From positions 90,727,405 to 90,791,404 of the forward strand of contig CM039182.1 in the NCBI GenBank assembly GCA_008360975.2: a stretch of DNA of 64,000 bases. The letters are read 5' to 3'. Position numbers and translations under genes: made by a program. Positions 39,501-48,800 of this stretch are shown piece by piece (the first letter of the stretch is position 1; each line of letters starts with the position of its first letter). The DNA comes from Lichenostomus cassidix (lineage: Eukaryota; Chordata; Aves; Passeriformes; Meliphagidae). Below the pieces are notes generated by a model. The model worked only from the letters and a program-made list of their open reading frames with translations, did no database searches and was not told the DNA's origin.

Positions 39501-40766
39501 AGACACTCACCATATGAATCTGTTTTATGAAAATTAGAGACACGTAAGCACAGAGTTCAGGTTTCTGGGTTGTCTCAAACTCTCACCCTGTGTAAAGACT
39601 GAGGTGAGAGCCATGGATTCTTTTTGATGACAAGGGACTCAGTTCTAGGACTTGCACCAAACAAACACTGAGCTCTCTGACGTAGAGATGACTTAGGATG
39701 ACTTAGTTACTCTACAGCAGCATGAAGTGTTTAAGTCCTACACTTGGGCATCTATGTCACAGTTTGACTTTTCCTCCTCAAGTTGTCCTTCACTTCTTCA
39801 GCTCCACTTACACTGGGCCATAAAACTTTCTGCTACTGCCTCAGTGCATGGCTTCTCAAACTCAGTGATGCAGAGGGACACCCCTGTGCATGAGCAATAC
39901 AGGCCACTTTCCTTGTATCCCATGTAAAGTTAAACCTAACAGAAACAAACACATGTATAAAACACCACCTGTACATGTAAATGAGTTGCTTGGCTCATGC
40001 AATTGATGTCATCCCCTTTTTCACTCAACATCCTGCTGCCCAAAGCAGGCTATGGTTCAGCTCCTCTTTCAGCCTCTCTGTGACCATTCCCCAGCTCTCA
40101 GTCTCTCACATCGTGCTGCACCCCAGCAGGACTGCTCCTTCATGCATTGCCTGGCTGAGTAAGTGCCATTCCATTCAGGATTGCTGGCTTTTGTGAATCC
40201 TTTTAGTCATGTGTCTGGCCCCAAGAAAGGGATCACCAGAGTCACCCCACAGAGAGACCTGGGTGGGCTCGGTCTCATGGGCTGCTGTGAGTAGCAAAGC
40301 ACCTGGAGGTCCAGCACTTCAAAAGGCTGATTGATCCAGTCTCACCATCCACTGGGTTTTAAATATGAAATATGTGTAAAGTAAAGCTAATGCAATCATT
40401 CCCCATGGAATGTGTTTGCTGGATCAAGGCTGAAGGATGTAGCACCTTGCTGATGTCAGTCTCAGGTTCAAGCAGGTCTCCCTTCTGAATGATCAGGGAT
40501 CCTACAGACATTCCCAACAGCAGGAGTGTCCCACTGGTCAGCACAGCTCATAGACTCCTTGCTATTGTTAATACAAGACAGAAAACTAAGTCAATGTGTT
40601 ATTGCTAGGCTTTATTATATGTGGCATATATAAAATCAGCCCTTCTTTTCTATTTCTCTCTCTTTTTTTTTTTTCAAACAGAAAATGCCCCAAAAACAAT
40701 AGAGGACGTCGGCAGAAGCAAAACCTAGGCCATTTTACTTCAGATACATCATCCAGAATGGTTTAA
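435..40766 (+). CDS. TMEFF1: TMEFF1 (tomoregulin-1), 3' eight coding exons; 5' end outside window
   Basis: Joined exons are 435-564, 6824-6850, 17738-17834, 29004-29152, 30034-30099, 34584-34707, 38855-39013 and 40682-40766: 837 nt, 278 residues plus TAA, open throughout. In fragment numbering, residues 1-41 are most of a follistatin/Kazal module (begins CHTNYIPVC), 44-67 an acidic Gly/Ser linker with an NGS sequon, 86-133 a second module (CVCNIDC...GHC), 173-208 a six-cysteine EGF-like domain, about 227-250 the membrane span, and 251-278 a basic tail ending SSRMV. This order and many identical stretches match the tomoregulin family and TMEFF1 rather than TMEFF2. Human TMEFF1 is about 380 residues, so the signal peptide and first 100 or so residues lie upstream. 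Tomoregulins are neural-enriched type I membrane proteins reported to bind Cripto and dampen Nodal/BMP signalling. CAVIN4 follows immediately, the known human neighbour. No frameshift or missing cysteine is seen. Confidence 0.96.
2247..2522. repeat. 15-bp perfect inverted repeat, arms 246 bp apart
   Basis: GTGTAACAGATCAAG at 2247-2261 is the exact reverse complement of CTTGATCTGTTACAC at 2508-2522. The similarity does not visibly continue into the interior, and no clear target-site duplication flanks the arms. It could be a small terminal-inverted-repeat element or chance. Confidence 0.45.
3765..4445 (-). mobile_element. CR1 LINE fragment, 5'-truncated, antisense to TMEFF1
   Basis: Read on the minus strand, the element ends with the typical CR1 3' terminus (GATGATCTTTAAAGTCCCTT, then a diverged ATTCTATGA-type end at about 3765-3780). 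Upstream of that is the last part of the reverse-transcriptase ORF; minus-strand frame 4366-4142 gives [10 protein letters not shown] and [11 protein letters not shown], which resemble the conserved CR1 C-terminal motif (SSVASR...RPHLEYCIQ type). Stops and substitutions show that it is dead. The 5' border near 4445 is approximate. Confidence 0.9.
6824..6850 (+). CDS. TMEFF1: TMEFF1 27-nt microexon (acidic linker)
   Basis: The acceptor is TTTTTAG ending at 6823 and the donor GTGAGT starts at 6851. With the G carried from the previous exon it encodes Asp-Asn-Gly-Ser-Gly-Ser-Gly-Glu-Gly and leaves one G (phase 1 to phase 1). Skipping it would keep the frame. It is far too short for an ORF scan and was found by frame continuity with the tomoregulin linker. 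Confidence 0.94.
13960..14235 (+). mobile_element. Diverged CR1/L3-type LINE, start of the endonuclease-RT ORF
   Basis: Translating the plus strand, with one in-frame stop, gives a pattern like [18 protein letters not shown], then [16 protein letters not shown], then NAYNLCRN. This follows the conserved opening of the CR1/L3 apurinic endonuclease (NARS...NK...E, ITETWW...DW, Y.LFR). It is 5'- and 3'-truncated and unusually is in the sense orientation relative to TMEFF1. The borders are approximate. Confidence 0.75.
14334..14780 (+). mobile_element. Solo LTR, ERVL-like endogenous retrovirus
   Basis: It starts TGTCTTGGTTTCAGCC and ends near TAAACCATGACCA. It contains the block TCCAGTAAATTGTTCTTACC followed by CAACCCACGAGTTTTACC, which I recall as characteristic of passerine ERVL-type LTRs. 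No internal gag or pol sequence lies beside it, so it appears to be a solo LTR from recombination. Flanking GCAGT at 14329-14333 and CCAGT at 14781-14785 may be an imperfect 5-bp target duplication. Confidence 0.7.
16195..16320 (+). mobile_element. Possible very old CR1/L2-type LINE remnant
   Basis: The stretch TTCTGGAACAATATGTCCAG, then a pattern like CAGAAGGTGTTGACTTGCTG and GGGCGTCAAGGGTC, recalls the LINE segment coding for 'LEYCVQLW...LE.VQ...KLVKG'. The match is weak and the borders are undefined. Confidence 0.3.
17738..17834 (+). CDS. TMEFF1: TMEFF1 exon: linker and start of the second follistatin module
   Basis: A long T tract and CCAG precede it, and the donor GTATGT starts at 17835. 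The 97 nt encode (E)[16 protein letters not shown] then [14 protein letters not shown], with GG carried over (phase 1 in, phase 2 out). Cysteines at fragment positions 68, 71 and 77 open the second module. Confidence 0.96.
17835..29003 (+). other. TMEFF1: TMEFF1 intron (11.2 kb, largest here)
   Basis: It contains an antisense CR1 fragment at about 22345-23020. Pyrimidine-rich sequence from about 25590 to 26650 carries two copies of CCCACATGTCACTGCT (near 25620 and 26373), but I could not assign it to a repeat family. The remainder is AT-rich and unremarkable. Confidence 0.75.
22345..23020 (-). mobile_element. CR1 LINE fragment (diverged), antisense
   Basis: On the plus strand it reads as the reverse complement of the CR1 3' third: CATCATCTGGTCAG near the 3' end, AAGGAATAATTTCCTTGTG in the middle, then TTTTCCAGGCTGAACAGCTC and further RT-end sequence. 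Many substitutions and indels make it older than the copy at 3.8 kb. The borders are approximate. Confidence 0.78.
29004..29152 (+). CDS. TMEFF1: TMEFF1 exon: second follistatin/Kazal module
   Basis: The acceptor is AACAG ending at 29003, and the donor GTAGGA starts at 29153, a somewhat weak match to consensus. The 149 nt encode [16 protein letters not shown] through HLGHCS, the most conserved segment of tomoregulins (phase 2 in, phase 1 out). Five of its cysteines follow Kazal spacing. Confidence 0.97.
29153..30033 (+). other. TMEFF1: TMEFF1 intron (0.9 kb)
   Basis: This is a short intron in which no repeat or coding signal was recognised. It ends in CACCTAG at 30033. Confidence 0.85.
30034..30099 (+). 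CDS. TMEFF1: TMEFF1 exon: juxta-EGF linker
   Basis: This 66-nt exon encodes [14 protein letters not shown] then MQYRPEVK (phase 1 to phase 1). The donor GTATGG starts at 30100. It joins the second follistatin module to the EGF-like domain, and skipping it would keep the frame. Confidence 0.95.
30620..31500 (-). mobile_element. CR1 LINE fragment, internal ORF2 part, antisense
   Basis: The plus strand reads as the reverse complement of the CR1 endonuclease/early RT region: GAGCTTTGGCCTTTTGTG, CTGAAGTCCAGGGCAGC, TTCATGATCACTATGGCCAA and ATCTCCCATAAGGACAAGGG occur in the order expected. It is heavily decayed and lacks the 3' end. The outer borders are uncertain by about 100 bp or more. Confidence 0.75.
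33621..33636. repeat. A16 homopolymer
   Basis: Sixteen consecutive A residues are followed by GAGAAAAAACCCC. No retroposed body was recognised upstream. Confidence 0.85.
34584..34707 (+). CDS. TMEFF1: TMEFF1 exon: EGF-like domain, first part
   Basis: The acceptor is TTTTCAAG ending at 34583, and the donor GTAAGT starts at 34708. The 124 nt encode [14 protein letters not shown] and then EGF cysteines 1-4 (PC, YC, KC, SC; fragment residues 173, 181, 186, 197). Phase is 1 in and 2 out, so the EGF module is split between cysteines 4 and 5. Confidence 0.96.
34708..38854 (+). other. TMEFF1: TMEFF1 intron (4.1 kb)
   Basis: It contains an ATT microsatellite at 35392-35418 and a pyrimidine-rich stretch around 37370-38580 that I could not place in any repeat family. 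No coding exon was found. The 3' tract is CTTTTTCAG. Confidence 0.75.
35392..35418. repeat. (ATT)9 microsatellite
   Basis: Nine uninterrupted ATT units are followed by a short AT-dinucleotide run (about 35421-35431). It is likely polymorphic. Confidence 0.95.
38855..39013 (+). CDS. TMEFF1: TMEFF1 exon: EGF end and transmembrane segment
   Basis: The acceptor is TTTTTCAG ending at 38854, and the donor GTAGGT starts at 39014. The 159 nt encode (R)[12 protein letters not shown] (EGF cysteines 5 and 6), a 17-residue juxtamembrane stretch, then about 24 hydrophobic residues ([19 protein letters not shown] core). A His precedes the last EGF cysteine where ErbB ligands have Arg, a tomoregulin hallmark. 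Phase is 2 in and 2 out. Confidence 0.97.
39014..40681 (+). other. TMEFF1: TMEFF1 last intron (1.7 kb)
   Basis: Nothing was recognised inside it. It ends in a long CT/T tract (about 40650-40675) and ACAG before the terminal exon. Confidence 0.85.
40682..40766 (+). CDS. TMEFF1: TMEFF1 terminal coding exon: cytoplasmic tail and stop
   Basis: It encodes (R)[13 protein letters not shown] then [14 protein letters not shown] and TAA at 40764-40766. The tail is short, basic next to the membrane and Ser/Thr-rich at the end, as in other tomoregulin-1 proteins. Confidence 0.97.
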
Positions 40767-41860
40767 CTTAGTGCTTTTTATACCTACATTGACCATGTGA
40801 TGTACATTTTTATTATATCTTTTTTTAAAGAATGGAAATATTTATTTCAGAGGCCTTATTTTTGAACATTTTTAGTGTAACAATGTTGGTCTGTATTCTG
40901 AAAGCATCAGCTCTAACAGCTATGGACTGTTTTAGTATCTTTACTTTTATGTTTTTAAATACAGTAGTTCATTTTCTGTATTTGTATCACATGGTTATAT
41001 AATAGACTTGTGCTTTATCCATGGAATGTAATATTTTTGGGAACACAGATTTATTCCAACAATGGTTGTAGACTTAAAAAACCCCCAACAAACCAACAAA
41101 ATAAGTCCACATTACCTAACAAAAAAGGCATGAACTAAAGGTAAAAATGTTTACAGCTTACTTTTCTTATGAGGAACTAGAAAACACTGTGTTTAAATAC
41201 CGTAGATATTTAAATGTTTTTGGAAGTTAGTAACTGATTTTTTAGACACTGCCTATCGCATGAACTGTGAAGCTGTGTGCTGTGTGTAGTTGTAACATAT
41301 TTATAAAATGTGTGGGCTGTGTCTAAGCACTGCCATCTTCATAAATAATTCCAACAATTTATTTTTAAAGAGGAAAATTATAAATTTCATAATTTGGGAA
41401 GTTACCTGGTAGAACAGATGGCACAGGTCCAAAAGAAGTAGGTCTTAGTAGATTTAGGTATTGTAAAAATTGGTGTTGAATAATTGAACACAAATAATTG
41501 GAATAAAGCCTACTTTATCACTGTTAAAACTGTTTTAATACTTCTTAAACTTTTTTAAAGAAAATACATGTTTTAACACCTACAATACAGATTGTATAGT
41601 GTTTGTGACTAAAATAAAAAAAATAAAAATGAATGAACTACTAGTGCTCTTGTATAGAGATTTCAAGAGCTAAAAAAGTCCATCCAAATTAGTCTGCTGG
41701 TCATAGTTATATTAATAGACTGTTAGTTGTCATTTGAAAGATCCCAAGATAAAGTGTGAATAGGATGTGTTCAGCTGTTTTAACATGTAGTGTAGGCTTT
41801 CAGAATTTTGCATGTAGGATTTAATAATTTGTTCAATAAAAAAAAATGCTTTCAACATTT
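40767..41860 (+). other. TMEFF1: TMEFF1 3' untranslated region
   Basis: An AT-rich, non-coding tail follows the stop. The most distal canonical AATAAA (41835-41840) gives an end near 41860; earlier signals would give shorter forms ending about 41.52 or 41.64 kb. The extent is inferred from these signals only. Confidence 0.7.
41502..41840 (+). terminator. TMEFF1: Cluster of TMEFF1 poly(A) signals
   Basis: AATAAA occurs at 41502-41507, 41613-41618, 41622-41627 and 41835-41840. GT/T-rich sequence follows the 41502 site at a plausible distance (CTGTTAAAACTGTTTT). Alternative polyadenylation is likely; the sequence cannot say which site is used most. Confidence 0.65.
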
Positions 41861-42279
41861 TGAACTGGAAAAGCATGTCACAATACAACGTTTTCACTAT
41901 ATTGTCTCTGGTTTAGTGTGTTTATTTGTTACCCCATGGGGTAATTGCAGCAAGCTGAAGACCTGAAGTTGTTTTGCTGGAAAAAAAACAACCATGCTGA
42001 TTTTCCTGACCGCTTTTTGAATTCCCTCAGAGGAAAGCACTCCAGTAACATGAAACGAAAGTAGATCTTTAAAAATATGCAAGTTTGCTTTCCTGCTTAA
42101 TTAGCAAGTTACTTAACTTTCCTGGATTAACACTAATAACTTGGTCAGTACAGAAGCGTGACCCTTTAAACGTATATTCCTTTCCAGATATTGCTTCCTA
42201 ATTTTAGGGGTTTCATGTTGCTGAAAGTATCTGAACAATCATGTGTGGATATTTTGTAGTCAGAAATATTTGACCAAGC

Positions 42280-42780
42280 TCCAGGAGCGGCGTTTCACGC
42301 CCTACTTTGAGCATCGCCGGAGCCAGCTGTCGCCCTGGCTCCCTGCAACAGCGCCAGAATCGTTCTGGCAGGATCACCGAAACTTCGCCTCCCTCCAACC
42401 TGGCTGAAGGCAGGCAAAATGGATCGCCGCGAAATCACCTCGGAGGCAGACAAAACACACCAGAATCGTCTCTCCAGCGTCATCGAGGAGGAAGAAGAGC
42501 AAGATGCTGCTTACACGATTGTGACAGTCCTGGACAAAGTGGCCAACATTGTCGACAGCGTGCAGGCAAGCCAGAAAAGGATAGAGGAGAAGCACAGGGA
42601 GATGGAAAATGCCATCAAGACCATACAGATTGACATTTTAAAGCTTGCCCAGGCTCACAACAATACCGGCTTCACGGTGAACAAGTTACTGGAGAAAACC
42701 CGCAAAGTCAGCTCCACCATGAAGGAGGTGCGGGCGCGCGTGGAGAGGCAGAGCACCAGCGTGCAGAAGGTGAAAGCAAA
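42280..42780 (+). promoter_or_regulatory. CAVIN4: CpG-rich promoter/first-exon patch of CAVIN4
   Basis: CpG dinucleotides are dense here (GGAGCGGCG, GATCGCCGCG, GTGCGGGCGCGCG), while the flanking kilobases have very few. The patch spans the presumed 5' UTR and exon 1. A CAGCTG E-box lies at 42323-42328. No TATA box is obvious at a fitting distance. The transcription start was not located. Confidence 0.55.
42353..42369 (+). promoter_or_regulatory. Small perfect hairpin in the presumed CAVIN4 5' UTR
   Basis: GCCAGAA-TCG-TTCTGGC can form a 7-bp stem with a 3-nt loop about 50 nt before the start codon. It may affect translation or be incidental. Confidence 0.35.
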
Positions 42781-42829
42781 ACAAGAGGAGATGCTGAGAA
42801 AAAACAAATTCCGGGTCGTGATCTATCAG
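42419..42829 (+). CDS. CAVIN4: CAVIN4 exon 1: N terminus and HR1 coiled coil
   Basis: It runs from ATG to Gln137 ([10 protein letters not shown]) and ends at donor GTAACC (42830). It has exactly 137 codons. The open frame continues past the donor to 42883, but those residues are intronic: the continuation lies in exon 2, which resumes with [11 protein letters not shown] as family members do. Confidence 0.96.
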
Positions 42830-45800
42830 GTAACCATGAACCTAATTTCTTGTGGTACTGTCACTCTGCCACCTCCTTGGTGACTTCTGGTAGGTGCTGG
42901 TTAACGAAGCAAAAGGTGCGTTCTGTCCCGCATAGGAGTTATTTTATGCTTTCTTTAACATTGATCTGTGCTCCCCAATGCCTTTCAGCATGAACCTACT
43001 GGCAGCAGCACACAGGGTCTATTATTAGTGTGGGTAGGTTTCTGAGCCTGTCGTGTAAGATTAACTGCAGATCAGCAAGGACTATTTGCTGCCTCTCTGA
43101 AAGGTAATATGAGGCAGGCCCTGTAAATCTTGTCATACAAACCATGCCTGACATTCATCTCTGTTATTTTTTTCACCGTATTAGGTAGAAGTGCAAATAG
43201 CAAAGTGTTTTCAGGCTCTTTGAAACACAGACTTTCTTCTAACACTAATTTCCAAAAATGGCTTGTTTAACTTGCACCATTGCCCAGGCTTTCCTACTGC
43301 TGACAAATTGAGACTTTTTTCATTGTCTCAGTGTATAGCGGTATATTTTACAAACTAAAGCTCAGACCTATAAACCCTTCCTGACAACAAATACTCCCTT
43401 GCATGCTCTACCTTGGAAATGGTTTAACAAAACACTGCTCTTTCAATCATAGTGGGCAAGGAAATAACATATTTTCTTTCACTGGCCTTATTCTATGATG
43501 TTCATTGTACTTAAAAATAATTGCTTTGAAGAGAATTTTCATGAAACAGCATGGTCTCGCTTGCATCCATACAAATAGTGTAGACAGTTCTGGGGTCTTG
43601 TCAATGAGTGCTGTGAAACACATTTGTCTAATGGCCTGATCCTGCCTTTGCTGGAACTTCCCAGTTTCCCAGGTCAGTAGAAAGTAAGTGTTTGATCTTT
43701 TGCCAGAAGCAGAGTTGCTCATTTTTTTAGCAGCAAGTCGCCAAAGCTTCTTTCAAAGGAGTTGTATTCCTCATTAGGCGTTCCTGAAAATACCACCCCC
43801 ATGAGTAATACAATGCACCCCCATCACTCAGCTTTACACCCTGGCCTTGCATCTGTTTGTACATAAATAACATCATTTGCAATGAATGGAGCTGTGTGTT
43901 TCACTGAGTCCATTTACCACCATGTTCAGCTGACAAATTCTTCTTCATAACCTAGCTTTCTTAAATACTTCATTTTCTACTACTGGGAAAAAATAGCTGA
44001 AAAAAAGAGAAAAAGCTGAGGGTAGGAAATATTGTCTCTTTAATGTTATGTTAGTACCAAATTGTGCCTCCCAGATTTTCTGACTGAATGACTTACTATG
44101 GTTGTTCAGTAGAAAGTACAGGCCCAAGCTGTCCTTTTATTACAATTATTGCAAGCTGCACCATCATCACGAAATAGAAAGCAGGCACTTTCCCTTTTTG
44201 CTTGCAAATAATTTCCCAGCTAAAGGTAATAAATCTCAGTGACTCCCCTGGTTAATGGCATAATACCATTTCATGGATGGGTCTTTACCATAAGGACTGC
44301 AGCAGAGTCAATGCTTTGAAAATATCTGTTCCTAAAACAGTGTTTTAAATTACATTATGTCAATTTTTCTGCTAGCAAGACATGACCCGTCGTTTATTTA
44401 AAAATACAGTGAAATATGGTCAAAATGGATTTACACCGGGTGTAAAGAACAGCCATTGGTATTTTCAGGTATTTCATACAAAAGGTGGCTCTTACAATGT
44501 GTGTTTTCTCTTAAGAATCACCTTCAGTAGGAGTTTGTGATCTCTCTGCTGGGTTTGCTAAACAAGAATGACCTGCACCCTGTTCTGTATGTTTAATTCT
44601 TAGATGGTTCTTTTCAGGAGAGGAAACAGCATTTGTTGTTGCCTTTCTGGTTTCCTCTTCCTACAGTGGTTTAGAACACCAGTGAGGATATGAATGACTA
44701 CCTCTTTAACACCATCCCTTTTGCTAGGTAGATTAAACAACCTTATCCCCTTGCATGGAGGAGAGGCAGATATGTGGATCCCTGTAGGATCTGCCATATA
44801 ACACTTTTCTGGAGAGGGGTAACTGCAGCGCTGCACAAAACCTGGCACACACTAGGTAGTCATGAGTGCACTGAAGCTTCAAGGCATAGGTACACTTAGG
44901 AAAGTCTCTTTCACACGAGTGCAGTGGTTTTCACACTGCTGATTTACACCAGGGGAGGCACACTGCTGCAGTGCCAAGGCCTGAATGACTGGAGCTTGGC
45001 TAGGATGAGTGGGAGTCTGTGAATAGCTACAGAACCAGCGTACTCCCTGTATATACATTACAAGTGGATATAACCAAGTTGTTTACTCTGTGGCTGTGAT
45101 TGACAGCCCTTCTGTAGTGAGTTTTTTTCCTGATAAACTATTTGGGACATTGTAAAGGGGCCAGTGACCCACGTGTTGCTGGTATGGAATCCCTACAAGG
45201 GTGAGCACGTGTGGGTTTTAGCTTTAACTTTTGCCAGAACATCAGCATATGAGGAGAAAGGAAACACCAATTAAATACTAAAGATTTTCTTTCAAGTGCA
45301 TAGCTTTGATCTTATCACTGATGGAGGGAGTAGGCAGGTTGAAAAGGATCATTGGCTGTAGGAGATTGTCCCAAGAGACCTCAGCAATGATGAAAAGAGT
45401 TGGTGATATCCTCACATTAAAAAGAGACAAAGTGATCATCCTTGAGCAGAATGATTAGGGAATTGAGAGCATTCATTTTTAGAAGGCCATGTGGTTGAGG
45501 AAAAGATTTGGCAGCAGGTAGCTCTCCTCCCTAGGCTGACTGCATGATTACAAATGCCAGGTTACTTCAGACTTTCTAGTGAGGTCTTTGACCCTGGAGT
45601 GCTATGTGCCCTGGGACTATAGTAGGGAATAAAAAGGGATGTTGTAGGTTGTACAGGTCACTGTTCATTTCTGTTCAGGTTAGTCTGAATAACCAGCTGT
45701 AAGAGCTATCATTTCTCTGAAGTCAAAGAGCATTTAACAGTTTAAATCATTCTGACTAAATTATTCAGAAATTAAAGGGGATTTTTTTTAGCATGAAAGA

Positions 45801-48800
45801 ACTTGTTTAATTTTTTTTCTGCATGTTCTGCAAGTACCTCTTTAAATGGGACTGTACAGGCACCACAAAGTCCATGTTACTGTTACTGGGCTTTTTTTCT
45901 GTTATTACTTCACATAAGCTGCATAAATGAGTAACGACTTCCTATGAAGGGACACGTGCATTTGGTTCACTCACTGACATTTAAAATTAGTGGACATGTC
46001 ATAAACCAAATAAGGTTATGGCTTGACTGACCTACACAGTCAGGTTACAGCTGATTTGTTTGCCCTGTGGTTGCTCCACTGCACACAGGGGGAGAGGCGC
46101 AGAGAAGCAGCCTTGCATATGCTGCTGTTATTTTGCATAAATAAGTTAAAATAAGTGTCTTCTCCTGCCCACTGACCTTCTGTGGTTATAGTGGGGAGAT
46201 CAAGATGGAGATAATAATCTGGAAACCTGAGGTGGAAGCACTTTCATAGGAAGTGGCAGTAGAAATCAGGGTGTCAGGAGCTCAGGAGATTGCCATTAAT
46301 CTGGTACCATTTGGGCATAAGAATGGCAGGCTCAAAAATGGCTCTGCAGAACAAAATCCGTAGTAGCATGAAGTTAAATAGCTCACCAAGAGCAGATTGT
46401 GCTAGGTGGCTCACATTTGATCATTTTTCGCTTTTGCAGAATCATGACAGGTCTTATCCTTTCTCATATTTATGTACCTGGTGTATTACTTTATAACAGA
46501 TAATCTGGAAAAACAACAGGTGGTGGAGCATTGTGTGAAGCTTGCAATGGGTTTCAGAAAGTGTGTTTCTAAGACAGTCTTTGTCAACTGTGTAATATTT
46601 TCATTAAAAATCTTGGTACAGAAAAGGTGGGATACTAATGAAATGTGCTCAAAATTAGAAGCTGTCAGTTCACAGGAAAAAACATAGACAAGAAACCAAG
46701 TTACTTTTACGGCTGGAATAATGCTAGTTTGGGTGTACATGGTGCTAATTCCTGTACATTTAGCTCTGATCTGAAACCATAAATGGATGTCTCCAGTCCT
46801 GGAGACAACAGGGTCTGGACAAAAGCACCTTCTAGAACTCATGGGAAGAAAAGAAAACCTAATTTGCTATTAAAGAGGAGCCTGAAAACTTAATGGAAAA
46901 AAATGGTGAAAATTGACTGACTACCTCTGACAGCAGAGCGCTGGCCTCAGCAGCCCAGCGACACAGAGCCTTTATTGGAATCTAGTGGCAGTAACCTTAT
47001 AAATATTTTTACAGCTGGGACAGATAATTGCCTTTGCTGAGAATACAGAGAACAAAATAAACCCAATGTTTGTGTCAGGGAGTGTCGCAAGATCCCTTTG
47101 TGTGCAGTGTCAAGCCCAGTGCTCCAGTTCAAAGTGCAGAGCTGGCCCCATGCTGTGCAGCAGCCACTCATGGAGAGGCTGTCAACCAGCCAAAGAAAAA
47201 CTGTTTCTAGTGACATGTTTGCAAGGAACGAGGAGAAAGGAAAATTAAAAAAAAAATTAAAATCAGATGTTGGGCTACTTCTGTGTTCCTAAAATGAAAT
47301 ATTTTGCATATTTCACAGGACTGTGTTCATACCAGATTATAAACTTGGATCTGGTACCCCCAGACATGTTCCTTGGGGATGATCCTCACAAGGGGACAGG
47401 CTGTCCTCAGGGCTGCCATTGATTTTTTCTCCACCTATTAGCACTGAGTGGTGGAAACAGCTGATCTTAGTTTACAGTTGCACTGGATGCAGCTGTTCAG
47501 GGTTTCCCTTGTGGTTGCCCTGCAAGTCAGCAGAGGAGTTACAACATGAGCCTCCTGTGTTGTGCCTCTTCTCCATGGTCCTAGAGGCTGCTTGGAATTA
47601 CTTGTCACCAGCAGCTGTGACTGGCTGCTGTGGGCACATGTGTATCTTAAAATGGAATCATAGAGTCACTTAGATTGGAAGGATCTTGAGATCATCAAAT
47701 CCAGCTGTTCAGCAAAACCCATCATTCCTGAGGCACAGATTTGAGAATGGACTTGACTGGGGACATGCAGCTGGGATTCATATTCTCAGCACTACTGAAG
47801 ACAGCTGAACCTTGCAATTATTCCTTCAGTACAAGAATAAAGTTGATCAAAACAGCACAGGAACAGAGACGAGGAATATGTGAAATCACAAGCAGAAGTT
47901 TAGGATCTGGGACAGGACTCATCTTGCCAGGCACTAGACATCAGCAACACAGATGTTTGTACATTTGGCCTGTATACTCCTTTCAAGTAAGAGAAAGGAA
48001 GTGTGTGGAACCTGATTCTCCCAGCTTGTTTTAGACATCTACTTCTGGACACAGTTTCTACATGATAAGTATCTGGTCTCCACATGTAGTTAAAAGGTTG
48101 TCCCGAAGTGAGTTTATATGGAGACACAGCTGCTTGGGCAGGCAAGTTCATCAGCTCCTGATAACTGTCTGGGTTTCACTTGTACTTGAGAACTCTTCCC
48201 TGGTCTAGCTGACTTGTAGGAGCAGTCACCATGTATTGAATGAATGAATCAAAACATTACCAAATATATTTTTTGTCTTATTACAACTTCTGATGCTTTT
48301 TCTCCTTCACTTACCGTGGGCTTCCAAACAAATTGGAAATGAGAAATTTCACCATTTTGATTGCAAGCCTGCAAACTGACCTGCAGAGCTATTCCCTGGT
48401 TTAGTTCCATAAAGCAATAGCAAAGCAGAGAAAGTGTGAAGCTTTTGTTTTCCCCTGAAGCTGCAGTCGTCCTTTTTATGCAGCATGTGGTAGCCTGGAG
48501 GAAAGGGCTTCTCCACTGATGTGGTGTAACTGGGAACTGGTTGCTCATTGACTGCTGCAAGCTACAGACAGTGATAATGGGAGAATGAGCCAACTTCCTT
48601 TGTAGTCATTGCATGCTGGTGGTTGAATTAATGAATTTCTGTCAGAATTTAAATAAAAGGGATGTATATTAAGCTTCACAAAAGAGAAATGAGAGGAGTT
48701 GACTATTCTGACCAGGCTGGTTTTCTGTTGCATAAAAATAATTCTAAATGCAGCAACAGCACTTGGCCATAAAGTCTAACATGCTGAAGTGTTCATTCTC

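Noticed and set aside
42419..42883. A 154-residue single-exon reading of CAVIN4 exon 1
   Set aside because: Codons after 42829 follow a good donor (GTAACC) and are not cavin-like; the cavin sequence resumes precisely at 53854.
46486..46842. 118-codon minus-strand frame in the CAVIN4 intron
   Set aside because: No recognisable motif; probably chance.
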